Virus record (IMG/VR): IMGVR_UViG_3300046517_001014
Span: 1-31,817 of that record
Strand: one strand, 5' to 3'
Length of the DNA: 31,817 nt
Origin: a virus
Made by a program: the position numbers and the translations under genes. The notes under the pieces are model-generated. The model had not been told where the DNA came from, made no database searches, and saw nothing but the letters and a program-made list of their open reading frames with translations. Below, one piece after another: positions 21,973 to 30,490 of the stretch (positions are counted from its first letter, which is position 1; the number at the start of each line of letters is the position of its first letter).

Positions 21973-22725
21973 TCACTCCTCCGTCCAGCCCATGCGGACC
22001 TTGTACACGCCGGCCGCGGACTGCGACGGCGAGTACAGCGCGAGCAGGAACTGGTCGCTCGGGCCCAAGGTGACCGGCGGCAGCCCGACCACGTGGTGGG
22101 TGATCGTGCCGATCGCGCTCGCGCCGATCGACTCCGGCTCGGCGCCGAACACGAACATATATTTGTCACCAGCGATCGCGATCGACGGCCGGAACTGCCC
22201 GTGGCCGAGATAGCGGACGTTTGCCGACTCGACTCCGACCACGACGGCCCCGCCGGTGGACACGAGCACCGGCGTGGCCGAGGATTGCATGTTCGGGTTG
22301 ACCGTGGCCAGCAGCGTGCCGCCGGAGCTGATGCGGGTGGCGCCCGTGTCGAGCTCGGTCGCCCAGCTGTCCGCGGTGCCGTTCGCGCCGGCCGTGATCA
22401 CCTCGATCTCGATGAAGTCGAGTTCGCAGCGCACGAGATTCGTGCTGCCCGTCGAGTTGATCAGGTGAATGAACGCCTTGGTCATCGTCGCGTCGGCATC
22501 GACGAGCACCGGCGCCGCGTGGCCGGCGAGGGTCGTCGCGGCGTCGTTCGTCGCGTTGTGGGCCGCGAAGTAGGTCCCCTGGTTCGCGGCGGTCGTGCGC
22601 CACTTCCCGAGGGGTCGCGTGACGAGGTTGCCGTAGCGATCGGCACGAACAGGACCTCGCACGCCGTTCGCGATCGGACTCGGCAGTCCGCGGAGTGCCA
22701 GGCCATTGAAGTTGATATCAGACAT
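21973..22725 (-). CDS. putative capsid decoration or minor virion protein, 250 aa
   Basis: The start is ATG 22725 (SDINFNGLALRGLP); the open frame to 22893 is a shadow of the capsid gene. The protein is beta-rich and low in charge: TKAFIHLINSTGSTN, LDFIEIEVITAG, GGAVVVGVESANVRYLG, DKYMFVFGAEPES and a final GVYKVRMGWTEE. Its position directly after the major capsid gene, 73 bp away, suggests a head decoration or minor head protein. I recognise no named family. There is no clear Shine-Dalgarno; two small hairpins lie in the upstream gap. Confidence 0.6.
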   Translation of the reverse strand: MSDINFNGLALRGLPSPIANGVRGPVRADRYGNLVTRPLGKWRTTAANQGTYFAAHNATNDAATTLAGHAAPVLVDADATMTKAFIHLINSTGSTNLVRCELDFIEIEVITAGANGTADSWATELDTGATRISSGGTLLATVNPNMQSSATPVLVSTGGAVVVGVESANVRYLGHGQFRPSIAIAGDKYMFVFGAEPESIGASAIGTITHHVVGLPPVTLGPSDQFLLALYSPSQSAAGVYKVRMGWTEE

Positions 22726-22798
22726 CGTTCGGTCGTTTCTGCGGAGCGACTGCCCCGCTGTGGCAAAGCGTTTTGGTGTTGGCCAGTCCGGCTGGCGG

Positions 22799-24019
22799 CT
22801 AGGTGGTCGCGAGCGAAGCGACGCCCTGCGCGGAGGTGTCGTCCTGGATGAGGTTGCAGAACCCCTCGATGCGCCCCTCGACGCCGTTGTCATCGCTCTG
22901 GCGCAGCATCGGCAGCCCGTCGAGATCGATCACGTGCGGCAGGCCCTTCAGGTGCTTGATGTACTGCGAGCCTGAACGCGACACCCGCGTCTCGTTCATC
23001 GGGCAGTCCGGATCCGAGTACACCTTGAACGAGCCAGCGCTCGTGTGGATCATGATGTACTGGAATCCGTAGTTCGCCGTTCCGCCGCCGTCGTCGAACT
23101 CGACCTTGGCGTTGAGCCGCTGGGCCGCGTTGAAAAAGTGCGTCGGGTTCAGGAAGCCCTGATCGATGTTGTGGCTCTTGCCGACCTTCGAGATCTTGAT
23201 CGCGAGCCGGCCGAGCGCCACCTCCGCGTTGAGCGAGGTGTCGTCGAGCCGCGATCCGCCGAGCCGGTTCGGGTTCACGCCGCGGTCGATCCCACGGAAC
23301 GAGTCGACGCCGCGCACCGGAGCCGCAAGCGGCGTGCAGACCCGGAGCCCCTCCATGCAGGTGCCCGGGTCGCCATCGCGAAACAGGTAGTCGTTGACCT
23401 GGATCGATCCGGTGATGTCGGTGATGTCGTCGACCTCGACCTTGCCGCCATCCTCGTCGACGGCGATCACGAACGTCGTACCAGCTCGCGGCGACAGGCC
23501 AGTGACCGTGTCGTCCGCGATGAGGGTCATGTCCTCCTTGAAGTTCCGCGCGTCCTCGGGGTCGGTCAGCGTCAGCACGTTGCCGGTGATCGACGAGACG
23601 CGGCCGCGGAGCCCGGTGGTGTCGCGGTAGAAGTCGAACGCGTAGGAGTCACCGACTTCTTCGAGGACGCGATCGGTCTCCATCGTGACAAGATTGAAGA
23701 ACGCGGCCTTGTTGCCTTCGGCGGCGAGCGCGGCCTCACCGTCGATGGTGACGATGCCGAACTTCGGCGTGCGCAGCGCGCGCGGCTGCTTGCCCTTGCT
23801 GCCCTTGGCGTTCGCGCGCGCACGCGAGAACGTGCCGGACACGCCTTGGGGGTTGCCGTAGCGGATCGCGTAGAGGAAGGAGTCGCCGCCGAACCCGTCC
23901 TCCTTGGGCATCATTGCCCACCAGACGTGGTCTCGGAGGGTCAGATCGGCGATCTGGTGATCGGAATACTCGCGCTTGTAGATGAACGCGACGGTCGAAA
24001 GCGTACTGGCGGAGGACAT
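22799..24019 (-). CDS. major capsid protein (HK97-fold type)
   Basis: A 406-residue protein with features of an HK97-fold coat: an N-terminal arm (STVAFIYKREYSDHQIADL), then an E-loop-like region (GNPQGVSGTFSRARANAKGS). A long spine helix follows (ALAAEGNKAAFFNLVTMET). An inserted beta domain covers about residues 150-215 (ITGNVLTLTDPEDARNF to VNDYLFRDGDP). The P and A domains end with FKVYSDPDCPMNETRV, typical of phage coats, and LPMLRQSDDNGVEGR. It lies directly downstream of the scaffold gene, which settles the identity. GAGGAGA about 6 bp before the ATG is a strong site, as expected for the most abundant virion protein. Confidence 0.85.
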   Translation of the reverse strand: MSSASTLSTVAFIYKREYSDHQIADLTLRDHVWWAMMPKEDGFGGDSFLYAIRYGNPQGVSGTFSRARANAKGSKGKQPRALRTPKFGIVTIDGEAALAAEGNKAAFFNLVTMETDRVLEEVGDSYAFDFYRDTTGLRGRVSSITGNVLTLTDPEDARNFKEDMTLIADDTVTGLSPRAGTTFVIAVDEDGGKVEVDDITDITGSIQVNDYLFRDGDPGTCMEGLRVCTPLAAPVRGVDSFRGIDRGVNPNRLGGSRLDDTSLNAEVALGRLAIKISKVGKSHNIDQGFLNPTHFFNAAQRLNAKVEFDDGGGTANYGFQYIMIHTSAGSFKVYSDPDCPMNETRVSRSGSQYIKHLKGLPHVIDLDGLPMLRQSDDNGVEGRIEGFCNLIQDDTSAQGVASLATT

Positions 24020-24070
24020 GAGGGGTCTCCTCGTCCACCGCGGCGATCGTCAGAGCAGCGTGGAGCTCGC

Positions 24071-25270
24071 CTAGTCGAGCTTCCCGGTTTCGAGCGCGCG
24101 CAGGGTGTCCCGTCGGGATTCCTTGCGGGCTACGTCGCCGCTCTGCGCGGGCCGCGGCACACGTGATGTGCTGAGGTCATTGCTGAGCGTCCTTGCCGGG
24201 TGCTGCTTGTCGGCGGGCTTGTTGTTCGGCTTCGATGTCGTCGTGGAGGTCGGTCGCGGGATGCCCAGCTCGTCGAGCTCGGCGCCGCGAGATTCTTCGT
24301 AGCGGGCGATCACGTCCGCGGGATCGGGCGCGTCGCCGTCAAGCTCGGCGGTCATCGCGACCGTGAGCTCCCACAGCTTGGCGCGGAGCTTCGTGGCCAG
24401 CTTGGCCGCCTGTGCCTTGCCGGCCGCCGTACCTTCGGCTCGCGCCTTGTCGATCGCGGCGGTCGCGGCGCGCGCAATCGGCGCAGCCTCGGTGATCGCG
24501 TCGAGCGCGCTGTCGAGATACTGGCCCTGCAGTTCCTGAAACTGCGTTTGCTTGTCCTTCGCGGCAAGCTTGGCCTCGAGCGCATCGATCCGCTTCTGGG
24601 TCTCGTCGCCGCGATCGGCGAGCTCGCGCTCGCGCATGGCGCGCTCGGCCTGCTGCTTGCGCGCGGGGTCGGCGGCGCCGGCCTTGCTGTGTGCGTAGAG
24701 CGTCTGGGCGGCGGGCTCGAGGTCGTCGTCGCCGAACCCCAGCGCGCGGAAGGCGTCGACCAGGTGGACGCCGCCCTTGCGGGCCTTGGCCTGGAGCGCC
24801 TCGAAATGCTCGGCCTTCGCGACGCGCGGCGCCCACTCGGTCTCGATCGCCTTCGCGCGGGTCTCGAGCTCGGCGCGAGCCTTGGTGGCCTTTTCCCGCT
24901 GACGAGTCTCGGCGGCCTGGATCGTCGCGAGCCGCTTGGCGACGGCGGGATCCTCGGCTGCCGCGGCGGGATCCGGCGCGCGATGGCCATCGGGCTCCCC
25001 GCCGTCGCCGTCGCCTGGCACGTCGTCCGCCGGAGGTTCCTCGCGCGTCGCTGGCTTCACGTCCGGCTTGGCGCTGCGGTCCTGTGGCGGCACCGACGGC
25101 TTGGCGCCCGCGGGGTCGGCATGGCCGCCCTCGAGCATCCGCAGTGTGTCGCCGCGGCCGGCCTTCGCTCGCTGCTCGGCGATGACGCCGCGGTGCGGAG
25201 CGTTCAGCACCACCGCGCCGGGCACGTTCGCTGGATTCGCTGCGGGGACGGTCGGCGCGGGGTCGGCCAT
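24071..25270 (-). CDS. capsid scaffolding protein, 399 aa
   Basis: Highly charged and almost entirely helical, with a Pro/Asp/Gly-rich linker at about 50-105 and a long coiled coil at about 110-290 (RLATIQAAETRQREKATKAR; RKQQAERAMRERELADRG). This is the usual scaffold architecture, and the gene lies between portal and coat. A short motif is present near both ends: GRGDTLRMLEGG at about 38-49 and RRDTLRALETGKLD at the very C-terminus. In scaffolds the C-terminal basic helix binds coat. The copy near the N-terminus is unusual. No protease domain is visible, so the scaffold may be removed by exit or by a host enzyme. Confidence 0.8.
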   Translation of the reverse strand: MADPAPTVPAANPANVPGAVVLNAPHRGVIAEQRAKAGRGDTLRMLEGGHADPAGAKPSVPPQDRSAKPDVKPATREEPPADDVPGDGDGGEPDGHRAPDPAAAAEDPAVAKRLATIQAAETRQREKATKARAELETRAKAIETEWAPRVAKAEHFEALQAKARKGGVHLVDAFRALGFGDDDLEPAAQTLYAHSKAGAADPARKQQAERAMRERELADRGDETQKRIDALEAKLAAKDKQTQFQELQGQYLDSALDAITEAAPIARAATAAIDKARAEGTAAGKAQAAKLATKLRAKLWELTVAMTAELDGDAPDPADVIARYEESRGAELDELGIPRPTSTTTSKPNNKPADKQHPARTLSNDLSTSRVPRPAQSGDVARKESRRDTLRALETGKLD

Positions 25271-25342
25271 TCCCCATGAGAAATAGCACCCGGCGCGCGG
25301 TGTGCGCCAGCGTCAACCTTTGGGCGGCTGTCCGGCGGCCGG
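25271..25342 (-). other. intergenic gap with hairpin between scaffold and portal
   Basis: The 72-bp gap holds a GGCGC / GCGCC inverted repeat with a 7-base loop (near 25292-25308), plus GC-rich self-complementary sequence close to the portal stop. It may slow transcription or process the mRNA between portal and scaffold, whose dosage differs. There is no T-run. Confidence 0.3.
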
Positions 25343-27220
25343 TCAGCCGGCGCGCAGCATCATCGCCTGCGGCGAGAGCGCAGCCTCGGGCTGCGTCGGC
25401 ATCGGCGAGGTCCCGGCGCCCGGTGGCAGCGCAGCAGATCCCGGGGGCCCGGCGCCGGCGTTCTGGTTCGCGGCGGCGCCGGCGAGCATGTGCGCGGCGA
25501 GCACCGTGTACTGGCGCAGCGCCTCCAGGATCTCTTCTGGCGCCCCGAGGTCGCGATCGCGGAGGTAGGCCATCTGGCCCATACGGGCCATGAGCTGCAG
25601 GTTGCCGAACGGCTCGGGGACCACGGTGTGCCCGTCCTCGATCGCCTCGAGGTCGCGCTCGACCGACTCCATGCCCTGCGTGTAGAGCGATAGGATGTGG
25701 TCGAGATCGGGGTGCTTGGTGAGCCGGCGCCATTCGTCGGTGGTGATCACGCCGGCCTGCGCCCATTCGAGCGCGGTCTGGTAGCGACCCGCCGGCGTAC
25801 GGCCAAGCGTCGACGCCGCGGCGATCTGCACCTTCACGTCGCCCATGTCGACGTCGCCCCACTTGATCTTGCGCGCGCCGAACTTCGCCTTGCGCGTGAC
25901 CACCGGGGCGTCCGCGCCAAGATCCTTGCAGCAATCGAGGATGTGGACGAACACCTCGAGCACGAACGACTCGAAGTCCTTTTCCTGCGGCGCGAATCGC
26001 TGCGTGGTCTGGTCGCGGTACTCGCGCATCCCGACGGCCGAATCGATGCCGGCCGGCTTCGCCGCCTGCGCGGCCATGCGCGAGACGCCGCTCTCCTCGA
26101 AGGCCGAGCCCTTGAGCGTCTCGCGGTTCTGGTAGACCTCGGGGCTGTTCGCCTGCGGTGTGATCGTGAGCGGACGTTCGCCCTTCACCACGCAGACGGT
26201 GCCGATCCGGTTGATCGACTGGATCGCGAGGTTCGCGTCCGCCATGTCCACGTACGTCACCGGGACGGCGTAGTGGTCGAGGTTCATGTCGATCTGCCAG
26301 TTGCGCTTGTTCAGCGCGCGCTGGATTCCGGCGATGCGCTCGGCGAGCGAGATGCCGTACCAGCCGGCCTCGCGCTCCGACCACACCATGCACGCGAACG
26401 GGAACTCGTCCTTGTGCCACTCCTCGTCGAGGAGATCGCAGCCATCGATCGTGATCGTGTGGCGCCCGGCGCGGTAGCCGTCGTAGCCGAAACGTCCGAT
26501 CGGCATCTTCCAGCTCTCGATCGCCACGAGGCTGTCGTCATCGATCGGCCGGTAGCCCGCCCACATTCGCGACCACCCGCGCCCGGTCTGCGCGCGATCG
26601 ATCTCGTCGGTGTACTCGGGGAAGCGCGCCTTGAGCTCCTCGCGGTCGACGTTCGTCATCCGCTGGTGCATCTGGCGCGGCGTGCCGCCGTTCCTGCATT
26701 CCGCTTCGTCGACAACAATATCGTCGACGCGCACGTGCTCGACCTTCACCTCGTCCCAGCTGTTCGTGTAGACCTTGATGAGGCCGGTGCCCTTCTTGGC
26801 TGCCGCCTTGAACGCGCGCCTGCACGCCTTCGCGACGCCGAGCAGCTTGCCGAGGCCCTCCGCGTACCACTCGAGCCGCGTCGCCGTGCGCTGCACCGAC
26901 CAGTCGCCGTCGTCGGTCATGAACCGCGGCCGCACGTCGGTCGCGGCGATCGCCGCCGTCACCGTGTCGACGTTGGATGCGATCACGTTCTCGATGACGA
27001 GCCCGATGCCCTCGGCATCGCCGTCATCGATCATGGCGTCGGGTGAGTTCGCGCAGTTCGGATCGTAGAGGTGCTCGAGCTGCACGAAGCGATTGAACAG
27101 TAGGAACTGATCGCGCTCGATCCGGTCGACGTACGGGAACACCACCTTGTGGACCTGGCCCTCGTCCGCGTTCCACCACCGGCGCTTGTCGGGCGGCGGA
27201 GCCTGGCGCCGTGTCCTCAC
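25343..27220 (-). CDS. portal protein, 625 aa
   Basis: The length and sequence fit a podovirus-type portal that forms the dodecameric DNA channel and the seat of the terminase. Recognisable parts include the N-terminal VFPYVDRIERDQFLLFNRFV, a wing region (LEWYAEGLGKLLGVAKACRRAFKAAAKKGTG...), and the stem and clip area around NKRNWQIDMNLDHYAVPVTYVD. A crown helix follows with SRMAAQAAKPAGIDSAVGMRE and TQRFAPQEKDFESF. The C-terminal tail is Ala/Gly/Pro-rich and disordered. Start is GTG 27220 in a GTGA overlap. Order terminase, portal, scaffold, coat supports it. Confidence 0.85.
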   Translation of the reverse strand: MRTRRQAPPPDKRRWWNADEGQVHKVVFPYVDRIERDQFLLFNRFVQLEHLYDPNCANSPDAMIDDGDAEGIGLVIENVIASNVDTVTAAIAATDVRPRFMTDDGDWSVQRTATRLEWYAEGLGKLLGVAKACRRAFKAAAKKGTGLIKVYTNSWDEVKVEHVRVDDIVVDEAECRNGGTPRQMHQRMTNVDREELKARFPEYTDEIDRAQTGRGWSRMWAGYRPIDDDSLVAIESWKMPIGRFGYDGYRAGRHTITIDGCDLLDEEWHKDEFPFACMVWSEREAGWYGISLAERIAGIQRALNKRNWQIDMNLDHYAVPVTYVDMADANLAIQSINRIGTVCVVKGERPLTITPQANSPEVYQNRETLKGSAFEESGVSRMAAQAAKPAGIDSAVGMREYRDQTTQRFAPQEKDFESFVLEVFVHILDCCKDLGADAPVVTRKAKFGARKIKWGDVDMGDVKVQIAAASTLGRTPAGRYQTALEWAQAGVITTDEWRRLTKHPDLDHILSLYTQGMESVERDLEAIEDGHTVVPEPFGNLQLMARMGQMAYLRDRDLGAPEEILEALRQYTVLAAHMLAGAAANQNAGAGPPGSAALPPGAGTSPMPTQPEAALSPQAMMLRAG

Positions 27221-27570
27221 GATACCGCCTTGATCTCGTACACGTGGGCGACCTGCCCGGTGTTCCCTGACACCGCGGTGCCGAGGAAGGTCAGCGCGTA
27301 GCCGTCGGGCGCGCCGAGCTGCTTGCCGGTGGGTACCACGACGAACCGCCGGTTGCGCTTGGGCCCGTTCGGCGTGGTCTCAACGAACAGCGTGAGCACC
27401 TCATCGAACTGCGCTTGTCCGCGCGCGACGACCAGGCGCTGCTCGAGGCAGTACGCGACCGAGCGCACCACGCCGGGATCGTTGATCTGGAACTGGATCT
27501 CGTACTGATCCTCGGGGAGGCGCAGCGGCAGCGCGCCGATCAGAAACGACTTCGAGGAGCGCTCGCTCAC
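27217..27570 (-). CDS. hypothetical protein between terminase and portal, 117 aa
   Basis: A beta-rich small protein: LPLRLPEDQYEIQFQINDPG, VARGQAQFDEVLTLFVETT, NRRFVVVPTGKQLG and a last VAHVYEIKAV strand. No domain is recognised. ATGA or GTGA overlaps on both sides make it an obligatory part of the packaging operon. A minor virion or packaging accessory role is inferred from position only. Confidence 0.6.
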   Translation of the reverse strand: MSERSSKSFLIGALPLRLPEDQYEIQFQINDPGVVRSVAYCLEQRLVVARGQAQFDEVLTLFVETTPNGPKRNRRFVVVPTGKQLGAPDGYALTFLGTAVSGNTGQVAHVYEIKAVS

Positions 27571-27827
27571 CGCGGCTCGTCCTCGCGCGTGAACCCGGGC
27601 ACCTTGCCGCCGGGATACGTCGATGCGTCACGGAGCGGATCGGTGTGCTGCTTGGCAATCGCCGCCGGCTTGGTGGGCGCGTCGGGCTTCGGGGCCGGCG
27701 CCTGCAGGGTGGCGGACATCTCGCCGATGGACAGCGACGTCACGCCCACGGCGATCAGCGCCGGCGCTCGCGTGATCAGGAGGTCGATCAGCGCGGCGGC
27801 ATCAGTGGATCTCGCCGGGATCGGCAT
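27567..27827 (-). CDS. small hypothetical protein, 86 aa
   Basis: ATG 27827 overlaps the terminase stop (ATGA). The N-terminal half is hydrophobic and helical (AAALIDLLITRAPALIAVGV), possibly amphipathic or one weak membrane segment. The second half is a Pro/Ala/Lys-rich linker. No family is recognised. The long open frame upstream of this start is only a shadow of the terminase gene. Confidence 0.55.
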   Translation of the reverse strand: MPIPARSTDAAALIDLLITRAPALIAVGVTSLSIGEMSATLQAPAPKPDAPTKPAAIAKQHTDPLRDASTYPGGKVPGFTREDEPR

Positions 27828-28864
27828 CAGCGCTTTCCAAGATGCCCGATCTTGCTCCCGCGCAACAGCGCGTTGAACTCGCCGCGCGGCTTCGAGCCCA
27901 CGGGCGCATCTCCCCATGGATCCCGCTTCGGGGGCGGCTTCTTCGTCGATTTCTTGCCCTTCGCGACGCCGCCGGCGACCTTCGATCCGGCGGGCAGATC
28001 CCCCTCGTCTTCCGGCGGCGCTGAACTGCCCGAGAACATCGACCCGAGCTCGGTGCGGATGTACGTGGCTGAGTCCGCGCTGTGGTTCGCGACCGACTTG
28101 TCCTCCTTGGGCTGGTCGTACTCGTCGGGCTTCCACTGCAGCGTGCTCAGCTGGTCCTCGAGCGGCGAGCCGGCCAGCACGAGCATCCGGGCATCGGTCA
28201 GGTCGCCGTTCACCACCTCGATCGCGCCCGGCTTGCCCTTCTTGTTCGCCGCCTTGAACTTGATCCCGTAGACCTCCGCGAGCTCGTCGAGCACCGTCTC
28301 GCCGAGCCCGGCGAGGTCCGCCACCGCGGCGACCGGCCAGCCGGTGATCCCGAACAGGCCGCCGGGTTCGTCGTAGACCTCGCCGCGCATCGCCGCGGCC
28401 ACCGCCTCGGGCCCGATCAGGAGCTCGGCGATCAGCTTGGGGTACATCCGCCGGCGCTCGAACGAGAACACGTGGAAGAACCGGCGCAGCGGATCGGAGG
28501 GCGCGAGCGCGAAGATCGTCAGGGCGAACGGGTCGCGCGATCCCAGATCGGCGCCGTAGCCGAACAGCCACTCCTCGAAGTCGGGCAACGCGGCGACCGC
28601 GGCCTCGAGCATCGGCAGCCCCTCGAGCTTGCGGTCGCCGTACGGCGCCCACCGGTTGAACAGCTTTCCGTGCTCGTCGTGCGCCTGGTAGGCGTACATC
28701 GCCGTCGTGTGATCCGAGGCCCAGAGCCCGAGGTACTCGCGCAGCCAGATCGGATTTTGATCGCTCCATTTCTGGCGCAGTTTCTCGACGAGCGCCGCTT
28801 CCCAGTTGAGGATCAGCGCCGGGTAGCGCGCCGCCGCGTCGGGCAGCGCGAGCACGTCGAGCAT
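27827..28864 (-). CDS. terL: terminase large subunit, nuclease part (after in-frame stop)
   Basis: This half carries the RNase-H-like nuclease that cuts the packaged DNA. Asp106 lies in GYGADLGSRDPFALTIFAL, Asp183 in VADLAGLGETVLDELAEVYG, and a final acidic residue, probably Asp264, in HSADSATYI. Before it, WSDQNPIWLREYLGLWASD is the conserved linker to the ATPase. The segment is in the same frame as the ATPase half, separated by one TAA and 20 sense codons, whose translation (RLRDEPDFVDWIGWSSHAWS) also looks like terminase. ATG 28864 lacks a good ribosome site. The tail is basic and disordered. Read through, the full protein would be about 585 residues. Confidence 0.85.
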   Translation of the reverse strand: MLDVLALPDAAARYPALILNWEAALVEKLRQKWSDQNPIWLREYLGLWASDHTTAMYAYQAHDEHGKLFNRWAPYGDRKLEGLPMLEAAVAALPDFEEWLFGYGADLGSRDPFALTIFALAPSDPLRRFFHVFSFERRRMYPKLIAELLIGPEAVAAAMRGEVYDEPGGLFGITGWPVAAVADLAGLGETVLDELAEVYGIKFKAANKKGKPGAIEVVNGDLTDARMLVLAGSPLEDQLSTLQWKPDEYDQPKEDKSVANHSADSATYIRTELGSMFSGSSAPPEDEGDLPAGSKVAGGVAKGKKSTKKPPPKRDPWGDAPVGSKPRGEFNALLRGSKIGHLGKR

Positions 28865-28924
28865 CGACCAGGCGTGCGAGCTCCAGCCGATCCAGTCGAC
28901 GAAGTCGGGCTCGTCGCGGAGCCG

Positions 28925-29584
28925 TTAGAGCCGGTGCATCTCGCCGCCCTTGCGGGTGACATCGTAGAACCGTCCGCGCAGAACGTGACCCGGCGTGCCG
29001 GCGAGCACGATGCAACCGCGACGCTCGCCGAGCCGGGGCCCGACGGCGCGATCGAGGAACATCTCGAGCAGCGCCATGTCGTGCGACGCCGTTTCGTCGA
29101 CCTGCACCTCATTGAACGGCTGGCCGCGGTACCGGTTGACCTGTTTCTTGTCGTCAATCCCAGCGAGCTGGTAGGTCGCGCCGGTGCGCCTGCAGGTGCA
29201 CCGCAGCCGGCTCTCATTGAAGGAGAACTCGTCGCGCAGGCCGAGCTGGTCGACCAGCTCCTTGAGCGGCTCCCAGTTGAGGCGCTCGGCCTCGGGCCGC
29301 GAGGTCGCCGCGTAGATGATCCGCGCGCGCGGGATGAACACCATCTTGATCAGCGCGCGGACCCGCAGCACGGTCGTCTTGCCGCCGCCGCGGCCGACCA
29401 GGATCGAGATGCGCAGCGCCTCGTCGAGCGCGGCATCGAGCTGCGAGGGGTGGCAGTCATCGAGGAGCCGCTGCCGGACGTCGTTGGCCCAGGCGTGATC
29501 GATGTCCATCGCGGCGCGGTCGCGCGCGGCTGCCTTCTTCCGGCTGTGCGGCTTGGCGCGACCCGCGGCGCGCCGCTTCGCCAT
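28925..29584 (-). CDS. terL: terminase large subunit, ATPase part (ends at in-frame TAA)
   Basis: The 219-residue half holds the packaging motor ATPase. Walker A is LVGRGGGKTT with Lys69, Walker B is NEVQVDE with Asp163 and Glu164, and the coupling motif is LAGTPG at about 194-199. The N-terminus is a basic tail followed by HPSQLDAALDEALRISIL, the normal start of the motor domain. The protein ends ...GGEMHRL at TAA 28927-28925, just where terminases pass from motor to nuclease. The frame stays open beyond it to the end of the nuclease part. Either a nonsense mutation, a sequence error, or a recoded stop is present. GAGGAG lies 3 bp before ATG. Confidence 0.85.
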   Translation of the reverse strand: MAKRRAAGRAKPHSRKKAAARDRAAMDIDHAWANDVRQRLLDDCHPSQLDAALDEALRISILVGRGGGKTTVLRVRALIKMVFIPRARIIYAATSRPEAERLNWEPLKELVDQLGLRDEFSFNESRLRCTCRRTGATYQLAGIDDKKQVNRYRGQPFNEVQVDETASHDMALLEMFLDRAVGPRLGERRGCIVLAGTPGHVLRGRFYDVTRKGGEMHRL

Positions 29585-29591
29585 CAGCTCC

Positions 29592-29993
29592 TCAGGCCGG
29601 GCGCCACGTCTTGACCGCGGTCCGCTCGACGATGTCGTACTCGACCGTGTGCCGCGACGGGTCGATGAACGTGATCAGGAACGCGCCGAGCTCGCGAACC
29701 AACTCGATGCGGTGCTCTCGGCCGTTGCTCTGCTTGTTCGCCGTCAGCACCTCGCCGCTCTGCTGCCCGCGGACCTGGAACGATTTGTCGATGAAGCGCA
29801 TGAAGGCGACCGGCATCCCCGGCCCCACATCCGGTCGTGTCTCCGCGGCGATCTCCTCGAGCGCCCTGGGCGGGGGCGGGGCGGGGGCCGGCGGGCGCTC
29901 GCCATCGCCGCCGTCCTGGTTGGCGGTGGCTACCATCGCGGCAGCGTTCGTGCGCTGCCGCGCCTTGATCGCGTCCTTCTGTTTCTGGTTCAT
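29592..29993 (-). CDS. hypothetical protein upstream of terminase, 133 aa
   Basis: ATG 29993 has a good AAAGGAA site 7 bp upstream. The N-terminus is basic and helical (NQKQKDAIKARQRTNAAAMV), followed by a Pro-rich linker (PPAPAPPPPRALEE) and a beta-rich C-terminal domain (DKSFQVRGQQSGEVL; HRIELVRELGAFLITFID). The build resembles small phage terminase-adjacent or minor head proteins. A terminase small subunit role is possible but nothing specific proves it. It ends 7 bp before the terminase start. Confidence 0.6.
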   Translation of the reverse strand: MNQKQKDAIKARQRTNAAAMVATANQDGGDGERPPAPAPPPPRALEEIAAETRPDVGPGMPVAFMRFIDKSFQVRGQQSGEVLTANKQSNGREHRIELVRELGAFLITFIDPSRHTVEYDIVERTAVKTWRPA

Positions 29994-30490
29994 CGGCGGT
30001 TCCTTTCGCGGCGGTCGGCCTTGGGGAAGCGTCCGAGCAGCGGACGCCACCGGGCCATCGGGATCTTGCGCTCGAGCTGGCGAGCCATCGGTGTCGAACA
30101 AACGTAGTTGAACGGGGCGGCGGGGTCGACGCCGATCGCAGCGAACAGCCCCCGACCGATCCCGGCGCCGGGCCACAGCCGACCCCGACCGCCGCGCCGA
30201 TAGTGCTCCTTGGCGAACACGTAGTAGACCAGCGGCGGCGACTCCGCCGTGTCTGCGGTGACGAATCCGAGCAGGTCGGCGACGCCGTCTGCGCTACCTG
30301 GCACCGTGGCGACCACCGTGCGGACGTCGGGCCGGCGCAGCACCTTCTCGATCTGCGGGATCATGATCGAGTACCAGTCGTCGACCTGGATCAGCCCGGC
30401 CGTGTAGGCATCGCGGTACGAGCCGACCCAGGCGTCCACGATGAACAGGTGATCGGCGGGCGCGGCTGGGCGGTAGACGATCGCGGTCAC
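29990..30490 (-). CDS. GNAT-like acetyltransferase, 166 aa
   Basis: The start is GTG 30490 in a GTGA overlap. The protein has the order of the GNAT fold: an initial strand (AIVYRPAAPADHLFIVDAW), a helix, central strands (VRTVVATVPG; LLGFVTADTAESPPLVYYVF) and then KEHYRRGGRGRLWPGAGIGRGLF, which fills the place of the acetyl-CoA-binding loop and helix. Phages of several groups carry such a gene next to terminase, and its substrate is not known to me. The C-terminus is unusually basic. It may be a structural relative lacking activity, because the usual R-G-x-G/A turn is irregular. Confidence 0.6.
   Translation of the reverse strand: MTAIVYRPAAPADHLFIVDAWVGSYRDAYTAGLIQVDDWYSIMIPQIEKVLRRPDVRTVVATVPGSADGVADLLGFVTADTAESPPLVYYVFAKEHYRRGGRGRLWPGAGIGRGLFAAIGVDPAAPFNYVCSTPMARQLERKIPMARWRPLLGRFPKADRRERNRR

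Noticed and set aside
24339-26420. Very long 693-residue minus-strand frame across scaffold and portal
   Set aside because: It is Arg/Gly-rich and overlaps two well-supported genes in another frame, typical of spurious frames in high-GC DNA.
25697-27046. Long plus-strand frame antisense to the portal gene
   Set aside because: It arises from the codon bias of the portal on the other strand; no ribosome site and no recognisable domain.
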